Assembly: GCF_016756495.1 (NCBI RefSeq)
Contig: NZ_AP023243.1
Coordinates: 5,212,501 to 5,276,500 of the forward strand
Origin: Mesorhizobium sp. 113-3-3
GTDB taxonomy: Bacteria; Pseudomonadota; Alphaproteobacteria; Rhizobiales; Rhizobiaceae
DNA: 64,000 nucleotides
Direction: 5' to 3'
Shown: piece after piece, positions 30,387-38,468 of the stretch
Position numbering within the stretch: position 1 is the first letter of the stretch
How the letters are laid out: every line of letters begins with the position of its first letter
The notes under the pieces: generated by a model
Databases searched by the model: none
What the model saw: only the letters and a program-made list of their open reading frames with translations
Told to the model about the DNA's origin: nothing
Position numbers and translations under genes: made by a program

Positions 30387-31379
30387 CTGGTCGTCGGCGC
30401 CATCACACGGGGCATTTTGCACGGCCCTGCCAAGTGCTTTTTCCAGCCAGGCGACCACGGATATCCCCTCGGTCGCCGCCGCATCCAGCACCTGGTCGCG
30501 CAATTCAGGCGAAACGCCCTCCAATTTGCCGAAGTAGCGGGTTCGGTGCGATCCACCCCGTCGCCCGGGGAATGTGACGTCGAGATCGAGCGGCGGCTCT
30601 CCCTGGCCGTTCACGAAGCTTATCAGATAGAAGGATCCGCCGAGGATCCACCGGCAGGCAACCTGCCGCGCGGCGACCGGAATACAGTCCAGCGGCGCGC
30701 GATGGCGAAACAGGGGATTGGAGTTTTCCAGGATCTTGGCGAATTCGCTGTTTTCCAACCAGGGCGCGATTCCTTCGTCGCCAACCACGACCCGCCCGTT
30801 CGGCCTCACGACACGGTTGATTTCCGCCAAAGCTTGCCTGTGGTCGGGGAACAGGTTGAAGCCGCCGAAATGAAAGGCAGCATCGAAAAACCCGTCCGCG
30901 AAAGGCAAATGCATCACATCGGCGCAGAACAATTGCAGGCGCGAGGTGTCCTTTCCCGCACGGCGCAGGCGATCCTGGCCCGTCAGAAGCATTTCGAGGG
31001 ACAGGTCGCCGGCAAACACGTCAATGGGCATATCGAGCAGATGGATGGTGTCGCGGCAGGTCCCGCAACCAATCTCAAGCACCCTGCTGTCCGGCCGAAG
31101 CTCGAGTTCAGCAAACATGTCCCTGCGCGTTTGCTCCTCGTCAGCAAGCAGGGTGGCGAACATTGCCGCGATGCCGCGATCATATTCGCTTGCCCGGTCG
31201 CGGTAATAGGCCTGGCTCTCGGAGGAGGCCTGCACCTGGCCGGAGCGGATGAGCAGTTGCGGAATGCCTTCGATCAGGGGATAGCGCTCATCCGGCCCGC
31301 CCAGCAAAGCGGAGCCGTCCGGCGCCTTTGTCAGCGGCTGCCTTGTCGAAGGGGAAGCAAAGCCCGATGCCCGTATCAT
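30354..31379 (-). CDS. Class I SAM methyltransferase with Trm112-like N terminus
   Basis: 341 residues from ATG 31379; an in-frame start at 31484 would overlap the divergent gene. Residues 1-45 (PSTRQPLTKAPDGSALLGG...YPLIEGIPQLLI) resemble a Trm112-like domain without its cysteines. The SAM domain has RVLEIGCGTCRDTIHLL, a FCADVMHLPFADGFFDAAF segment and EINRVVRPNGRVVVGDEG. The acceptor is unknown, probably a glycan precursor or lipid. It is convergent with the GT2 gene and divergent from the next methyltransferase. Confidence 0.8.
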   Translation of the reverse strand: MIRASGFASPSTRQPLTKAPDGSALLGGPDERYPLIEGIPQLLIRSGQVQASSESQAYYRDRASEYDRGIAAMFATLLADEEQTRRDMFAELELRPDSRVLEIGCGTCRDTIHLLDMPIDVFAGDLSLEMLLTGQDRLRRAGKDTSRLQLFCADVMHLPFADGFFDAAFHFGGFNLFPDHRQALAEINRVVRPNGRVVVGDEGIAPWLENSEFAKILENSNPLFRHRAPLDCIPVAARQVACRWILGGSFYLISFVNGQGEPPLDLDVTFPGRRGGSHRTRYFGKLEGVSPELRDQVLDAAATEGISVVAWLEKALGRAVQNAPCDGADDQLVASPLRPEG

Positions 31380-31440
31380 TCGCGGCTCTGTCCACTTACT
31401 ATCAATCAGGATATACGATTCTGTGCGCGACAACCCACCG

Positions 31441-32106
31441 ATGGTTATGCCCATGACGTCTATTGACGCCCCGGCAACAGACAAGAGCGGGGCAATGTTG
31501 CTTGAAGTCGCCCGCTACTACGGCGACAAGGTGCAAGCGCACGGCCCCAGCCCCAAGGGCGTGGATTGGAATACGGAAGAAGGCCAGATCCTTCGCTTCA
31601 GACAATTGGCATCGTTGATCGACCTGCCGGGCGACTTCACGGTCAACGATCTGGGGTGCGGCTACGGCGCCTTGCTGCCGTTCCTCACCGATCGCTTTCC
31701 CGGCGTGCGATACTATGGCTGCGATGTGGCTGCAGAGATGATCGAAGCCGCGGCCGCACTCTTTGGTAACAATCCCCAGGCACAATTCGCCGTCGGATCC
31801 GTGCCGGCGCAGACTGCCGATTTCGGCTTCGCGAGCGGTATCTTCAACGTCAGGCTGACACGCCCGGACGATCAATGGGCAGCCTATCTGGAGGCAACGC
31901 TGGATGTTCTCCATGCCACCAGCCGGCGTGGCTTCGCCTTCAATTGCCTTACCTCCTATTCGGATCCGGACAAGAGAAGAGCCGATCTCTTCTATGCCGA
32001 TCCAACGCGGCTTTTCGACATCTGCAAGAGAAAATACACGCAGCGCGTGGCACTGCTGCACGACTACGGTCTCTATGAATTCACCATCCTGGTCAGGAAG
32101 TCATGA
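31441..32106 (+). CDS. Class I SAM methyltransferase
   Basis: 221 residues from ATG 31441; GTG 31423 and ATG 31447/31453 are also possible and none has a clear ribosome site. FTVNDLGCGYGALLPFL is the SAM-binding motif I and YYGCDVAAEMIEAAAALFG the motif after it. The C-terminal part contains FNCLTSYSDPDKRRADLFYADP, a block seen in small-molecule methyltransferases of O-antigen loci. It overlaps the acetyltransferase start by four bases (ATGA), so it heads a translationally coupled run of three genes. Confidence 0.82.
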   Translation: MVMPMTSIDAPATDKSGAMLLEVARYYGDKVQAHGPSPKGVDWNTEEGQILRFRQLASLIDLPGDFTVNDLGCGYGALLPFLTDRFPGVRYYGCDVAAEMIEAAAALFGNNPQAQFAVGSVPAQTADFGFASGIFNVRLTRPDDQWAAYLEATLDVLHATSRRGFAFNCLTSYSDPDKRRADLFYADPTRLFDICKRKYTQRVALLHDYGLYEFTILVRKS

Positions 32107-32768
32107 AGCGGCCCATCGTCATATTCGGAGCAGGCGATATCGCTGAACTCGCCCACTACTATTTCACGCACGATTCCTCTTACGAGGTCGTCGCCTTCAC
32201 TGTGGACAGTGCATTCCTGACCCAGGACCGGCTGGCGGGTCTTCCTGTCGTGCCCTTCGAGACGTTGACCCGGGACTATCCGCCGAGCAGCCATGGTGCG
32301 TTCGTGGCGCTCAGCTACAGCAAATTGAATGAGCTTCGCCGCGAAAAATATCTGGCGCTCAAGGCATTGGGCTACGATTTCGTGAGCTATATCAGTTCCA
32401 GGGCCACCGTCCTCAATGACGGCAAGATCGGCGAAAACTGCTTCATTCTCGAGCACAATGTCATTCAGCCTTTCGCATCGATCGGCAACAATGTGACACT
32501 GTGGAGCGGCAATCACATCGGGCACCACTCCCGCATTGCCGATCATTGCTTTCTTGCCTCGCATATCGTGGTCTCGGGCGGGGTCGATATCGGCGAGGCC
32601 TGCTTCCTGGGTGTCAACGCGACGCTGCGCGATCATATCCGTGTGGGCGAGCGGTGCGTGATCGGCGCAGGAGCGTTAATCCTGGCGGATGCGGAGCCCG
32701 ACGGCGTCTATCTCGGCAACGCGACGGAGCGGTCGAAAGTGCCGAGTTCGCGGCTGAGAAAGATATGA
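32103..32768 (+). CDS. NeuD-like hexapeptide acyltransferase
   Basis: 221 residues. PIVIFGAGDIAELAHYYFTHD is the N-terminal nucleotide-sugar-binding PglD/NeuD-type domain, and residues ~95-205 form a left-handed beta helix with imperfect hexapeptides (GKIGENCFILEHNVIQPFASIG, VSGGVDIGEACFLGVNATL). It probably acylates the amino or hydroxyl group of a nucleotide sugar, and the 4-amino sugar made by the WecE-like enzyme is the obvious candidate. It overlaps both neighbours by ATGA. A short decayed copy of its end is at 33701. Confidence 0.87.
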   Translation: MKRPIVIFGAGDIAELAHYYFTHDSSYEVVAFTVDSAFLTQDRLAGLPVVPFETLTRDYPPSSHGAFVALSYSKLNELRREKYLALKALGYDFVSYISSRATVLNDGKIGENCFILEHNVIQPFASIGNNVTLWSGNHIGHHSRIADHCFLASHIVVSGGVDIGEACFLGVNATLRDHIRVGERCVIGAGALILADAEPDGVYLGNATERSKVPSSRLRKI

Positions 32769-33691
32769 CGCGATCCCGTTTCAAGCGCGCCGGGTTGGTA
32801 TGCCGGCCGGGCGGCTCGCCGTGGGAGCGGTCGCATTGCCAGAACCCCTTTGCCCAGAGGCTGGGCAACGAAAAATACCGCATTCATTTCGCAAGTCGTG
32901 ATGACAGCAATCGCTCGCGTGGCGGCTGGGCCGAGGTCACCGCGACCGCCGACGGATTGACCCAGACCGTCCGCTCGGAGGGCCCATCGCTCGATATTGG
33001 CCAACCGGGGACATTCGATGATTCCGGCGCCATGCCCGGCTGTCTCGTCGAACACGAAGGCCGCTTGTTGCTCTACTATACGGGATGGTCGCTCACCCGC
33101 ACGGTGCCATTCACCTTCTCCATCGGGATCGCGGAATCACGCGACGGAGGCCGTCATTTCGATCGCCTGTCCGAAGCGCCGGTGCTCGGCCGGAACCACT
33201 ACGACCCCCTGCTTGCCGGCGCGCCCTGGGTGCTCGTCGAAGACGGCAATTTCCGTATGTGGTATGTGTCGGGACTGCGGTGGGAGGTCGACCCGGAAGG
33301 GAAGACTGCTCCGATCCACTACTACACCGTCAAACACGCGACGAGCCGCGACGGCATGAATTGGACGACCAACGAGCATGTCTGCCTGCCTTTCCATGAA
33401 GGAGAGCACGCCATCGCCCGACCGGTCGTCCAGAAGACCGATGCCGGCTACGACATGCTCTATTGCGCAAGGCGTTTGGGCGAAACGTACCGCGTGTACC
33501 GCGCCACATCCGTCGACGGGATTCACTGGGAGCGCGACAGGGTGCCACTGCTCGACACCAGCGCCAGCGGATGGGATTGCGAGATGGTCTGCTACGCCAG
33601 CCTGCTGCACACGGCCAAGGCCAGCTTCCTGCTCTACAACGGCAATGGTTATGGGAGGGATGGGGTCGGTGTCGCCATCCTGGAATCGTGA
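32765..33691 (+). CDS. Beta-propeller glycosidase-like protein
   Basis: 308 residues from the ATG overlapping the acetyltransferase stop; the frame is open further 5' but inside that gene. Repeated blades such as LLLYYTGWSLTRTVPFTFSIGIAESRDGGRHF, PWVLVEDGNFRMWYVSG and TYRVYRATSVDGIHWERD show the five-bladed fold of GH43/32/130-type proteins. It has no signal peptide, so it would act in the cytoplasm, perhaps as a phosphorylase or a sugar-modifying enzyme rather than a hydrolase. A partial, internally deleted copy follows at 33701-33931. Confidence 0.75.
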   Translation: MTRSRFKRAGLVCRPGGSPWERSHCQNPFAQRLGNEKYRIHFASRDDSNRSRGGWAEVTATADGLTQTVRSEGPSLDIGQPGTFDDSGAMPGCLVEHEGRLLLYYTGWSLTRTVPFTFSIGIAESRDGGRHFDRLSEAPVLGRNHYDPLLAGAPWVLVEDGNFRMWYVSGLRWEVDPEGKTAPIHYYTVKHATSRDGMNWTTNEHVCLPFHEGEHAIARPVVQKTDAGYDMLYCARRLGETYRVYRATSVDGIHWERDRVPLLDTSASGWDCEMVCYASLLHTAKASFLLYNGNGYGRDGVGVAILES

Positions 33692-33700
33692 CGGTCTACG

Positions 33701-33931
33701 ATGCCGCGTTCGCGGCTCAGAGGGATATGACCCGGTGCGACGGGAGAGAAGCTCGGCCGCGTGTTCTGCTCGACCGGTGATACCGAGCGCGCATGGCACA
33801 TACCGATCGCCAAGCGTGTTTCGGGCGCAGCGCGGCGCTCGCGTACCGGCCATGCCGTCGTTGACCGCTGCAGGTTCTATAACCGCAATGGGCACGGGAA
33901 GACCGGGGTCGGCCGGGCCGTTCTGGTCTAG
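33701..33931 (+). pseudogene. Internally deleted remnant of an acetyltransferase / glycosidase-like gene pair
   Basis: At 33701-33730 the codons for M-P-R-S-R-L-R-G-I-stop match the acetyltransferase end V-P-S-S-R-L-R-K-I-stop, with the same ATATGAC overlap into an M-T-R start. In the frame from 33731 the text KLGRVFCSTGDTERAWHIPI resembles the N terminus of the glycosidase-like protein, and FYNRNGHGKTGVGRAVLV before TAG at 33929 resembles its C terminus (LYNGNGYGRDGVGVAILES). A frameshift separates start and body and about 230 middle codons are absent. It is a broken second copy of the preceding gene pair. Confidence 0.65.
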
Positions 33932-33949
33932 CAGGGCTAGAGCGGACAC

Positions 33950-34816
33950 ATGATCGTTTGTCCGCGCTGCAGTCTGCACCAGGCGTCCCAAGACGCATTC
34001 TGTCCGGGCTGCGGGTTTGCCCCAGCCAGCCAGGACGGCTTCCCCGCCTGGGCACCCGAAATGGCAGACGAAGGCGGCGGGTTCCACGAGAGCTTCTTTC
34101 CCGAACTCGCCAGGCTCGAGGCGGGAAATTTCTGGTTCGAGGCCCGCAATGCCATCATCGTTCGCACGCTGCGGCGGTTCTTTCCGCAGTTCCGGTCGTT
34201 CCTCGAGATCGGCTGCGGCACGGGCTTTGTGCTGAGCGGCATCGCCCACGCGTTTCCCGACGTTCGGCTGGTCGGGACTGAAATCTTCATTGCAGGGCTG
34301 CCCTTTGCCGCCGCCCGCGTGCCGTCGGCAAGCTTTGCCCAGATGGACGCAAGGCGACTGCCCTATACCGCGGAATTCGATGTGGTCGGTGCGTTCGACG
34401 TGATCGAGCACATCGAGGAAGATGTCGACGCATTGAAGAACCTGAAACGCGCGGTGAAGCCTGGAGGCGGCGTGATCATTTCAGTGCCGCAGCACAAATG
34501 GCTGTGGAGTGAGATCGACAAGCAGTCGTTTCACTTCCGGCGTTACGAAAGGCGGGAACTGCATGAAAAGATCGAAGGCGTGGGACTTGAGATCGTCTAC
34601 AGCACGTCGTTCGTATCGCTTCTGCTGCCGCTGATGTTCCTGTCACGGCGGCGCAAGAGCGAGAGCCCGGAGTTGGACGCCGGCAGGGAATTGCGCCTTG
34701 GACGGGCCACAAATGCCTCTTTGCGGGCCGTGATGCGCTTCGAAAGCCTGATCCTGGCGACGGGCCTTACCTTTCCCGTCGGCGGATCCCGGCTGGTGGT
34801 GGCAAGGCGCCCGTGA
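33950..34816 (+). CDS. SAM methyltransferase with N-terminal zinc ribbon
   Basis: 288 residues. Residues 1-25 carry C-P-R-C and C-P-G-C pairs (MIVCPRCSLHQASQDAFCPGC), a rubredoxin-like zinc ribbon. The SAM domain has FLEIGCGTGFVLSGIA, FDVVGAFDVIEHIEEDVDALKNL and VISVPQHKWLWSEIDKQSFHFRRY. The C-terminal ~70 residues include a hydrophobic segment (STSFVSLLLPLMFL) that may sit on the membrane. This architecture is common in polysaccharide loci; the target is unknown. Confidence 0.87.
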   Translation: MIVCPRCSLHQASQDAFCPGCGFAPASQDGFPAWAPEMADEGGGFHESFFPELARLEAGNFWFEARNAIIVRTLRRFFPQFRSFLEIGCGTGFVLSGIAHAFPDVRLVGTEIFIAGLPFAAARVPSASFAQMDARRLPYTAEFDVVGAFDVIEHIEEDVDALKNLKRAVKPGGGVIISVPQHKWLWSEIDKQSFHFRRYERRELHEKIEGVGLEIVYSTSFVSLLLPLMFLSRRRKSESPELDAGRELRLGRATNASLRAVMRFESLILATGLTFPVGGSRLVVARRP

Positions 34817-34900
34817 CTGCTGCGGCAAAGGCGGCGCTTCGCGTATCACCGCACCCGACAAAGTGGCCTTTTGGGTTTCCCGCCGGCTTCGGTGCGCACC

Positions 34901-35236
34901 TTATGGCAACCGGGTCGCGGCCAGCATCACACCGAGGACAATCAAGCCATTGCCCGCAAGGGACTGCCAGCTGAACCGTTCGTGCAGGAACACGATCGAA
35001 CCGGCGAAAATCAGGGGATAGGACAAGGCTGCAAACGGGAAGGCCACCGAGAGGGGAATTCTCGATACCCCTGCGTACCAGAAAAGACTGGAGGCCACGA
35101 GGCCAAGGCCGCCTATCCAAACCTTCCAGTCGGCGAGCAGGCCAAGCAGATAGGGCCAGCCCGCCTCAAAGCTGAACGGCACCGTCCCATGTTCAGTCAG
35201 GCGAGACTTGATGATGATTTGGGCCATGGTAAGCAA
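34901..35236 (-). CDS. Small EamA/ArnE-like membrane protein, start uncertain
   Basis: 111 residues as drawn from a TTG at 35236. Four helices are expected: the first begins upstream of this start (GVALIVAAVILLTMAQIII is in frame with no ATG or GTG), then WIGGLGLVASSLFWYAGVSR, SVAFPFAALSYPLIFAGSIVFL and GNGLIVLGVMLAATRLP. The size and motifs fit the small EamA/ArnE-ArnF group that flips undecaprenyl-phosphate sugars. An ATG in another frame at about 35305 followed by a stop after six codons suggests a single-base indel near the true start. Confidence 0.65.
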   Translation of the reverse strand: MLTMAQIIIKSRLTEHGTVPFSFEAGWPYLLGLLADWKVWIGGLGLVASSLFWYAGVSRIPLSVAFPFAALSYPLIFAGSIVFLHERFSWQSLAGNGLIVLGVMLAATRLP

Positions 35237-35548
35237 AATAACGGCCGCAACAATGAGGGCAACGCCGGTGGCACGGTTATCCAGTTTGCTTCTCCATTCG
35301 CTCGAATCGCCGGCGCTTTGGCGTTTTGGACTGTATCATGCCAACTGTCCGTTTGGGCTGCGTTGCCGCTGCAAGCGCGGGGCACCCTCGGGCAACCTCT
35401 CCATCCGGCAAGAACCGTTGTTGATACCAGCTTGGATTGTCCCGCGCAGGTTGACAAAGGCGAAGCCAAACGGTCCATCTAGGCCGGTTGTCGTGTCCGG
35501 CCCCGATTTCGAGCGGTGTGCACGATTCAAGGGGAGCTCAACCGAACC
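35237..35548. other. 312-base region between the EamA-like gene and the GT-C-like gene
   Basis: The first ~75 bases continue the EamA-like reading frame (first membrane helix, read leftward) without an ATG. The rest shows no gene I recognise and should hold the promoters of the two divergent genes. GGGGAG just before 35549 is the ribosome site of the rightward gene. Confidence 0.5.
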
Positions 35549-37633
35549 ATGGCAATCCAGGAGCAGTCCCGGACAATTCTGGCTGAGCAGAATCTGCCGG
35601 CAGAGGACTTGTCCAAAGTGGGGTCCTCTTGGTTTCCCGCGGCTGTATTAATTCTGGCGATCAATTTCTGCTTCCTCGTATTCTACGTTTTCGTAAAATA
35701 CAAAGGCCTTTTTCACTCCGACAGCGCGATGAAGGTTTTGCTGGCGCGAGAAATCGTCAGCAGTGGAAACTTCTTCCCACCGGGTTGGTATTATGGAAAC
35801 AACGACATTGTCGTTGTTTTTGGCCATCTCTTCATCATACCGATCCTGGCTTTTCTTCCTGCCGGTTTCACAGCCCATGCGATCTCGGGCCTTGTCACAT
35901 CGATACTCGTGCTGCACAGCGTCTGGCTGGCTGCCGGCCTGGCGCCGATCGGCAGAACACGGCGGACGCTGATAACAGCATCGGTAGCGGCGGGAATGTC
36001 CGGAGTCTTGGCCGAAAATCTCTACGGACAGGCGTCATACGGCACAATTCTCTACATGTCGCTGTATTCGATATACTGCCTCGTGCGGTTGATGAGAGAG
36101 AAATCGGCGAAGAACGTCGTCATATGGAGCGTTCTGCTGTGTGCGCTGATCACGGCCGAGTTTTGGGGTAATCCTCAGCGCGCGATCGTTACCGTAGGGA
36201 TGCCGCTCATCGTCGCCACGCTGTGGTCCATCCACAGGCTGGGACTGCATCCCGCAGGTGTGGGGCGAGCATCCCTTGTGGGCGCGGCCGCTTCGATGTG
36301 CGCAGCGATAGGTGGCGGAAGCATCCTCTATGGAGTGACCTTTGCTCATGTAAACAATGCCGCGCGCGCCGCGTCCTCCGTCAAATGGCTGCCATACGAT
36401 GCGATCGTCAGCAACCTTGCGGTCCTGGGCAAGGCGGTGCTGGCGGTTTTCGGCGGATCTCCGCCCGGAGACAGCGGACTTCTGACCGTGATCGGCCTCT
36501 ACGGCGCCCTACGGTTGATTGTCGCGGTCATATTGGTGGCGTTGATCGTGCGTTCGGTGGCAACATCGGCGAGGCCGGGCGACGAGGTCAGGCCGCTGGC
36601 CATCTTTGGATCGGTGGCGCTTCTGCTGGTGTGCTTTCTGCAAGTGGCAACGACCATTCCGGACCTTTCCGATCCGATCGGCAGTTCCCGTTACCTGGTA
36701 CCGTCGCTCGTCACGATGACCATCGTGGCGTTGGCCACACCTCTCGACATGCGACTGAGGCCCATCGAGTTCCTCAGCGTGGTGGTCGTTTTTGCCGGAT
36801 TGCTGACAAGTGCTTACCCGGCTTTTGTCAGGTCGGATGCGTGGTCGCCTTTGACCTCGGGGCAGCGGAAATCCCCTGCCGTCAATTTTTCGGACTTGGC
36901 GCGCTACCTCCAAGCCAATGGGCTGAACTATGGCTACGCCACCTATTGGAACGCCGGCACGGTCAGCGTGTTGTCCGACGAACATGTCCTGGTTCGGCAG
37001 ATCACGCTGGACGGCGCTTTGCCAATGCCCTTGCGTTTCCTGTCAGCGGACCGCTGGTACAATACCGAGACCTGGAAGGGCGAAACATTTCTTCTCCTGA
37101 CACAGGATGAAGCCAACAAGGTCGACTGGAAACTGCTGGCGGAACTTGGCTTGCCGATTTCGCGGAAACTTCAATTCGGCAATCTCGGCATCTTTGTATT
37201 CGCAGACAACATTGCCACCAAGGTCGCGGGCTGGGACGTTGAATTCAAGCGGCCGACAACATTTCATGCCGATGCCGGCGCGCTTACCCAGGTGGGTTCA
37301 CTGGAGCAACACGGAGGTGAGAAGGTGCTGGTGGCGCCCTCGAAATCGCCGGGTGCGCTGTACTATGGGCCATTTGTGAAGGTCGTTCCCGGCACGTATC
37401 GCCTCACCTTTGACGTCGAAGCCGGCAGCAATCCGGCTGCCACGCTGCGCCTTGACGCGGCCACGTCGCCGGACGGCATGGTCCTGGCGCAGAAAGACCT
37501 GACGGAAAGTCGTGGACCCCAACAGCTGCTCTTCTCGCTCGACCACACATCGATCATGGAATTTCGCGTCTGGGCTCTGGGCAATGGCGAGGTGACGTTC
37601 AAATCGGTCACCATCGAGCGCACAAGTCCGTAG
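35549..37633 (+). CDS. Large GT-C-like membrane protein with C-terminal beta domain
   Basis: 694 residues from ATG 35549 (GGGGAG, 8-base spacing; GTG 35516 is weaker). About 11 membrane helices lie in residues 30-430. The first outer loop has HSDSAMKVLLAREIVSSGNFFPPGWYYGNNDI, with the acidic residue pattern of GT-C enzymes that use polyprenyl-phosphate sugars in the periplasm. A soluble region follows, ending in a beta-sandwich-like domain (GPFVKVVPGTYRLTFDVEAGSNPAATLRLDAA). It is the likely transferase of a lipid-carrier decoration system with the GT2 at 29382 and the EamA-like protein. No family name can be given with certainty. Confidence 0.75.
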   Translation: MAIQEQSRTILAEQNLPAEDLSKVGSSWFPAAVLILAINFCFLVFYVFVKYKGLFHSDSAMKVLLAREIVSSGNFFPPGWYYGNNDIVVVFGHLFIIPILAFLPAGFTAHAISGLVTSILVLHSVWLAAGLAPIGRTRRTLITASVAAGMSGVLAENLYGQASYGTILYMSLYSIYCLVRLMREKSAKNVVIWSVLLCALITAEFWGNPQRAIVTVGMPLIVATLWSIHRLGLHPAGVGRASLVGAAASMCAAIGGGSILYGVTFAHVNNAARAASSVKWLPYDAIVSNLAVLGKAVLAVFGGSPPGDSGLLTVIGLYGALRLIVAVILVALIVRSVATSARPGDEVRPLAIFGSVALLLVCFLQVATTIPDLSDPIGSSRYLVPSLVTMTIVALATPLDMRLRPIEFLSVVVVFAGLLTSAYPAFVRSDAWSPLTSGQRKSPAVNFSDLARYLQANGLNYGYATYWNAGTVSVLSDEHVLVRQITLDGALPMPLRFLSADRWYNTETWKGETFLLLTQDEANKVDWKLLAELGLPISRKLQFGNLGIFVFADNIATKVAGWDVEFKRPTTFHADAGALTQVGSLEQHGGEKVLVAPSKSPGALYYGPFVKVVPGTYRLTFDVEAGSNPAATLRLDAATSPDGMVLAQKDLTESRGPQQLLFSLDHTSIMEFRVWALGNGEVTFKSVTIERTSP

Positions 37634-37652
37634 CGATGGAAGCTCGTAGAAT

Positions 37653-38468
37653 CTACTTCTTCGCTCGCGCGCTGAACCACGCGTCCACCGAGCGATACTC
37701 GTCCAGACCGAATCCCAGAATCTTCTTCTGATCCGCGCTCAATCCCGGGAAATCGGACAAGATCGACGGCAAATGAAGCTGCTGCCGCAGCATCGGGATG
37801 GTGAAGACGTGGTTCACGCCGCGCCGGTTCCTGTCGGTGTGGTTGGTCGATCCGGCATGGTAGAGCATGCAGTCCAGAATGATGAATGTCCCCCGCGGCA
37901 CGGTTACCTGGGACTGACGCCGACGCACCGTCTCGTCCGAGGGAAAATCCTCGCGATGATGGCTGGCGGGTATGACCCGGGTGGCGCCATTTTCGGCCGT
38001 GAAATCGTCAAGCGCGAAAAGGGCGTTTATGGCAAGCGGCCGTGAACTGACGAAGTGCTGGTAGGGGAGATCGCGATGAAAGGACGCCTGGCCGTACTTG
38101 CTCCCATTGGCACGATTGATCAGCCCATTGACCTGATTGAGGATGTAGTAGCCACCGAGCATCCTTGAGAGCATTTGCGCCAGGCGCTCATTGAAGGCGA
38201 TGGCCATGAACGCCGGAGCATATTTGGGAAGGACGCGGATCGTGTCGCGCTCGCCGATCGTCGAAAGGTCGTAGCCGGCGCTTGCGGCTTGCTCGGCGTA
38301 TTCCACTTCAGCAGCGTCAAAGTCACTGGACAAAGCGTCCAACTGCTCGCCCGTCAACCCTGCGTCGAGCGTCGTATAGCCGGTGAGCCGGAGATCCTCG
38401 ATCAGGACATCGATGTCGTCGCGTACGACCGCGGTTTCCTTGACCCCGTAGCGATCGATCTCGGTCAC
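37653..38468 (-). CDS. Phytanoyl-CoA dioxygenase (PhyH) family protein
   Basis: 271 residues from GTG 38468, which overlaps the upstream stop as GTGA and has AAGGAG 6 bases before it; the frame stays open to 38768 inside the neighbour. The Fe(II)/2-oxoglutarate site is ASFHRDLPYQHF (H-x-D) with the distal histidine in DCMLYHAGSTNHTDRNRRGVNHVFTI, which also supplies the 2-oxoglutarate arginine. It probably hydroxylates a sugar or lipid part of the glycan. It is translationally coupled to the methyltransferase at 38465. Confidence 0.87.
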   Translation of the reverse strand: MTEIDRYGVKETAVVRDDIDVLIEDLRLTGYTTLDAGLTGEQLDALSSDFDAAEVEYAEQAASAGYDLSTIGERDTIRVLPKYAPAFMAIAFNERLAQMLSRMLGGYYILNQVNGLINRANGSKYGQASFHRDLPYQHFVSSRPLAINALFALDDFTAENGATRVIPASHHREDFPSDETVRRRQSQVTVPRGTFIILDCMLYHAGSTNHTDRNRRGVNHVFTIPMLRQQLHLPSILSDFPGLSADQKKILGFGLDEYRSVDAWFSARAKK

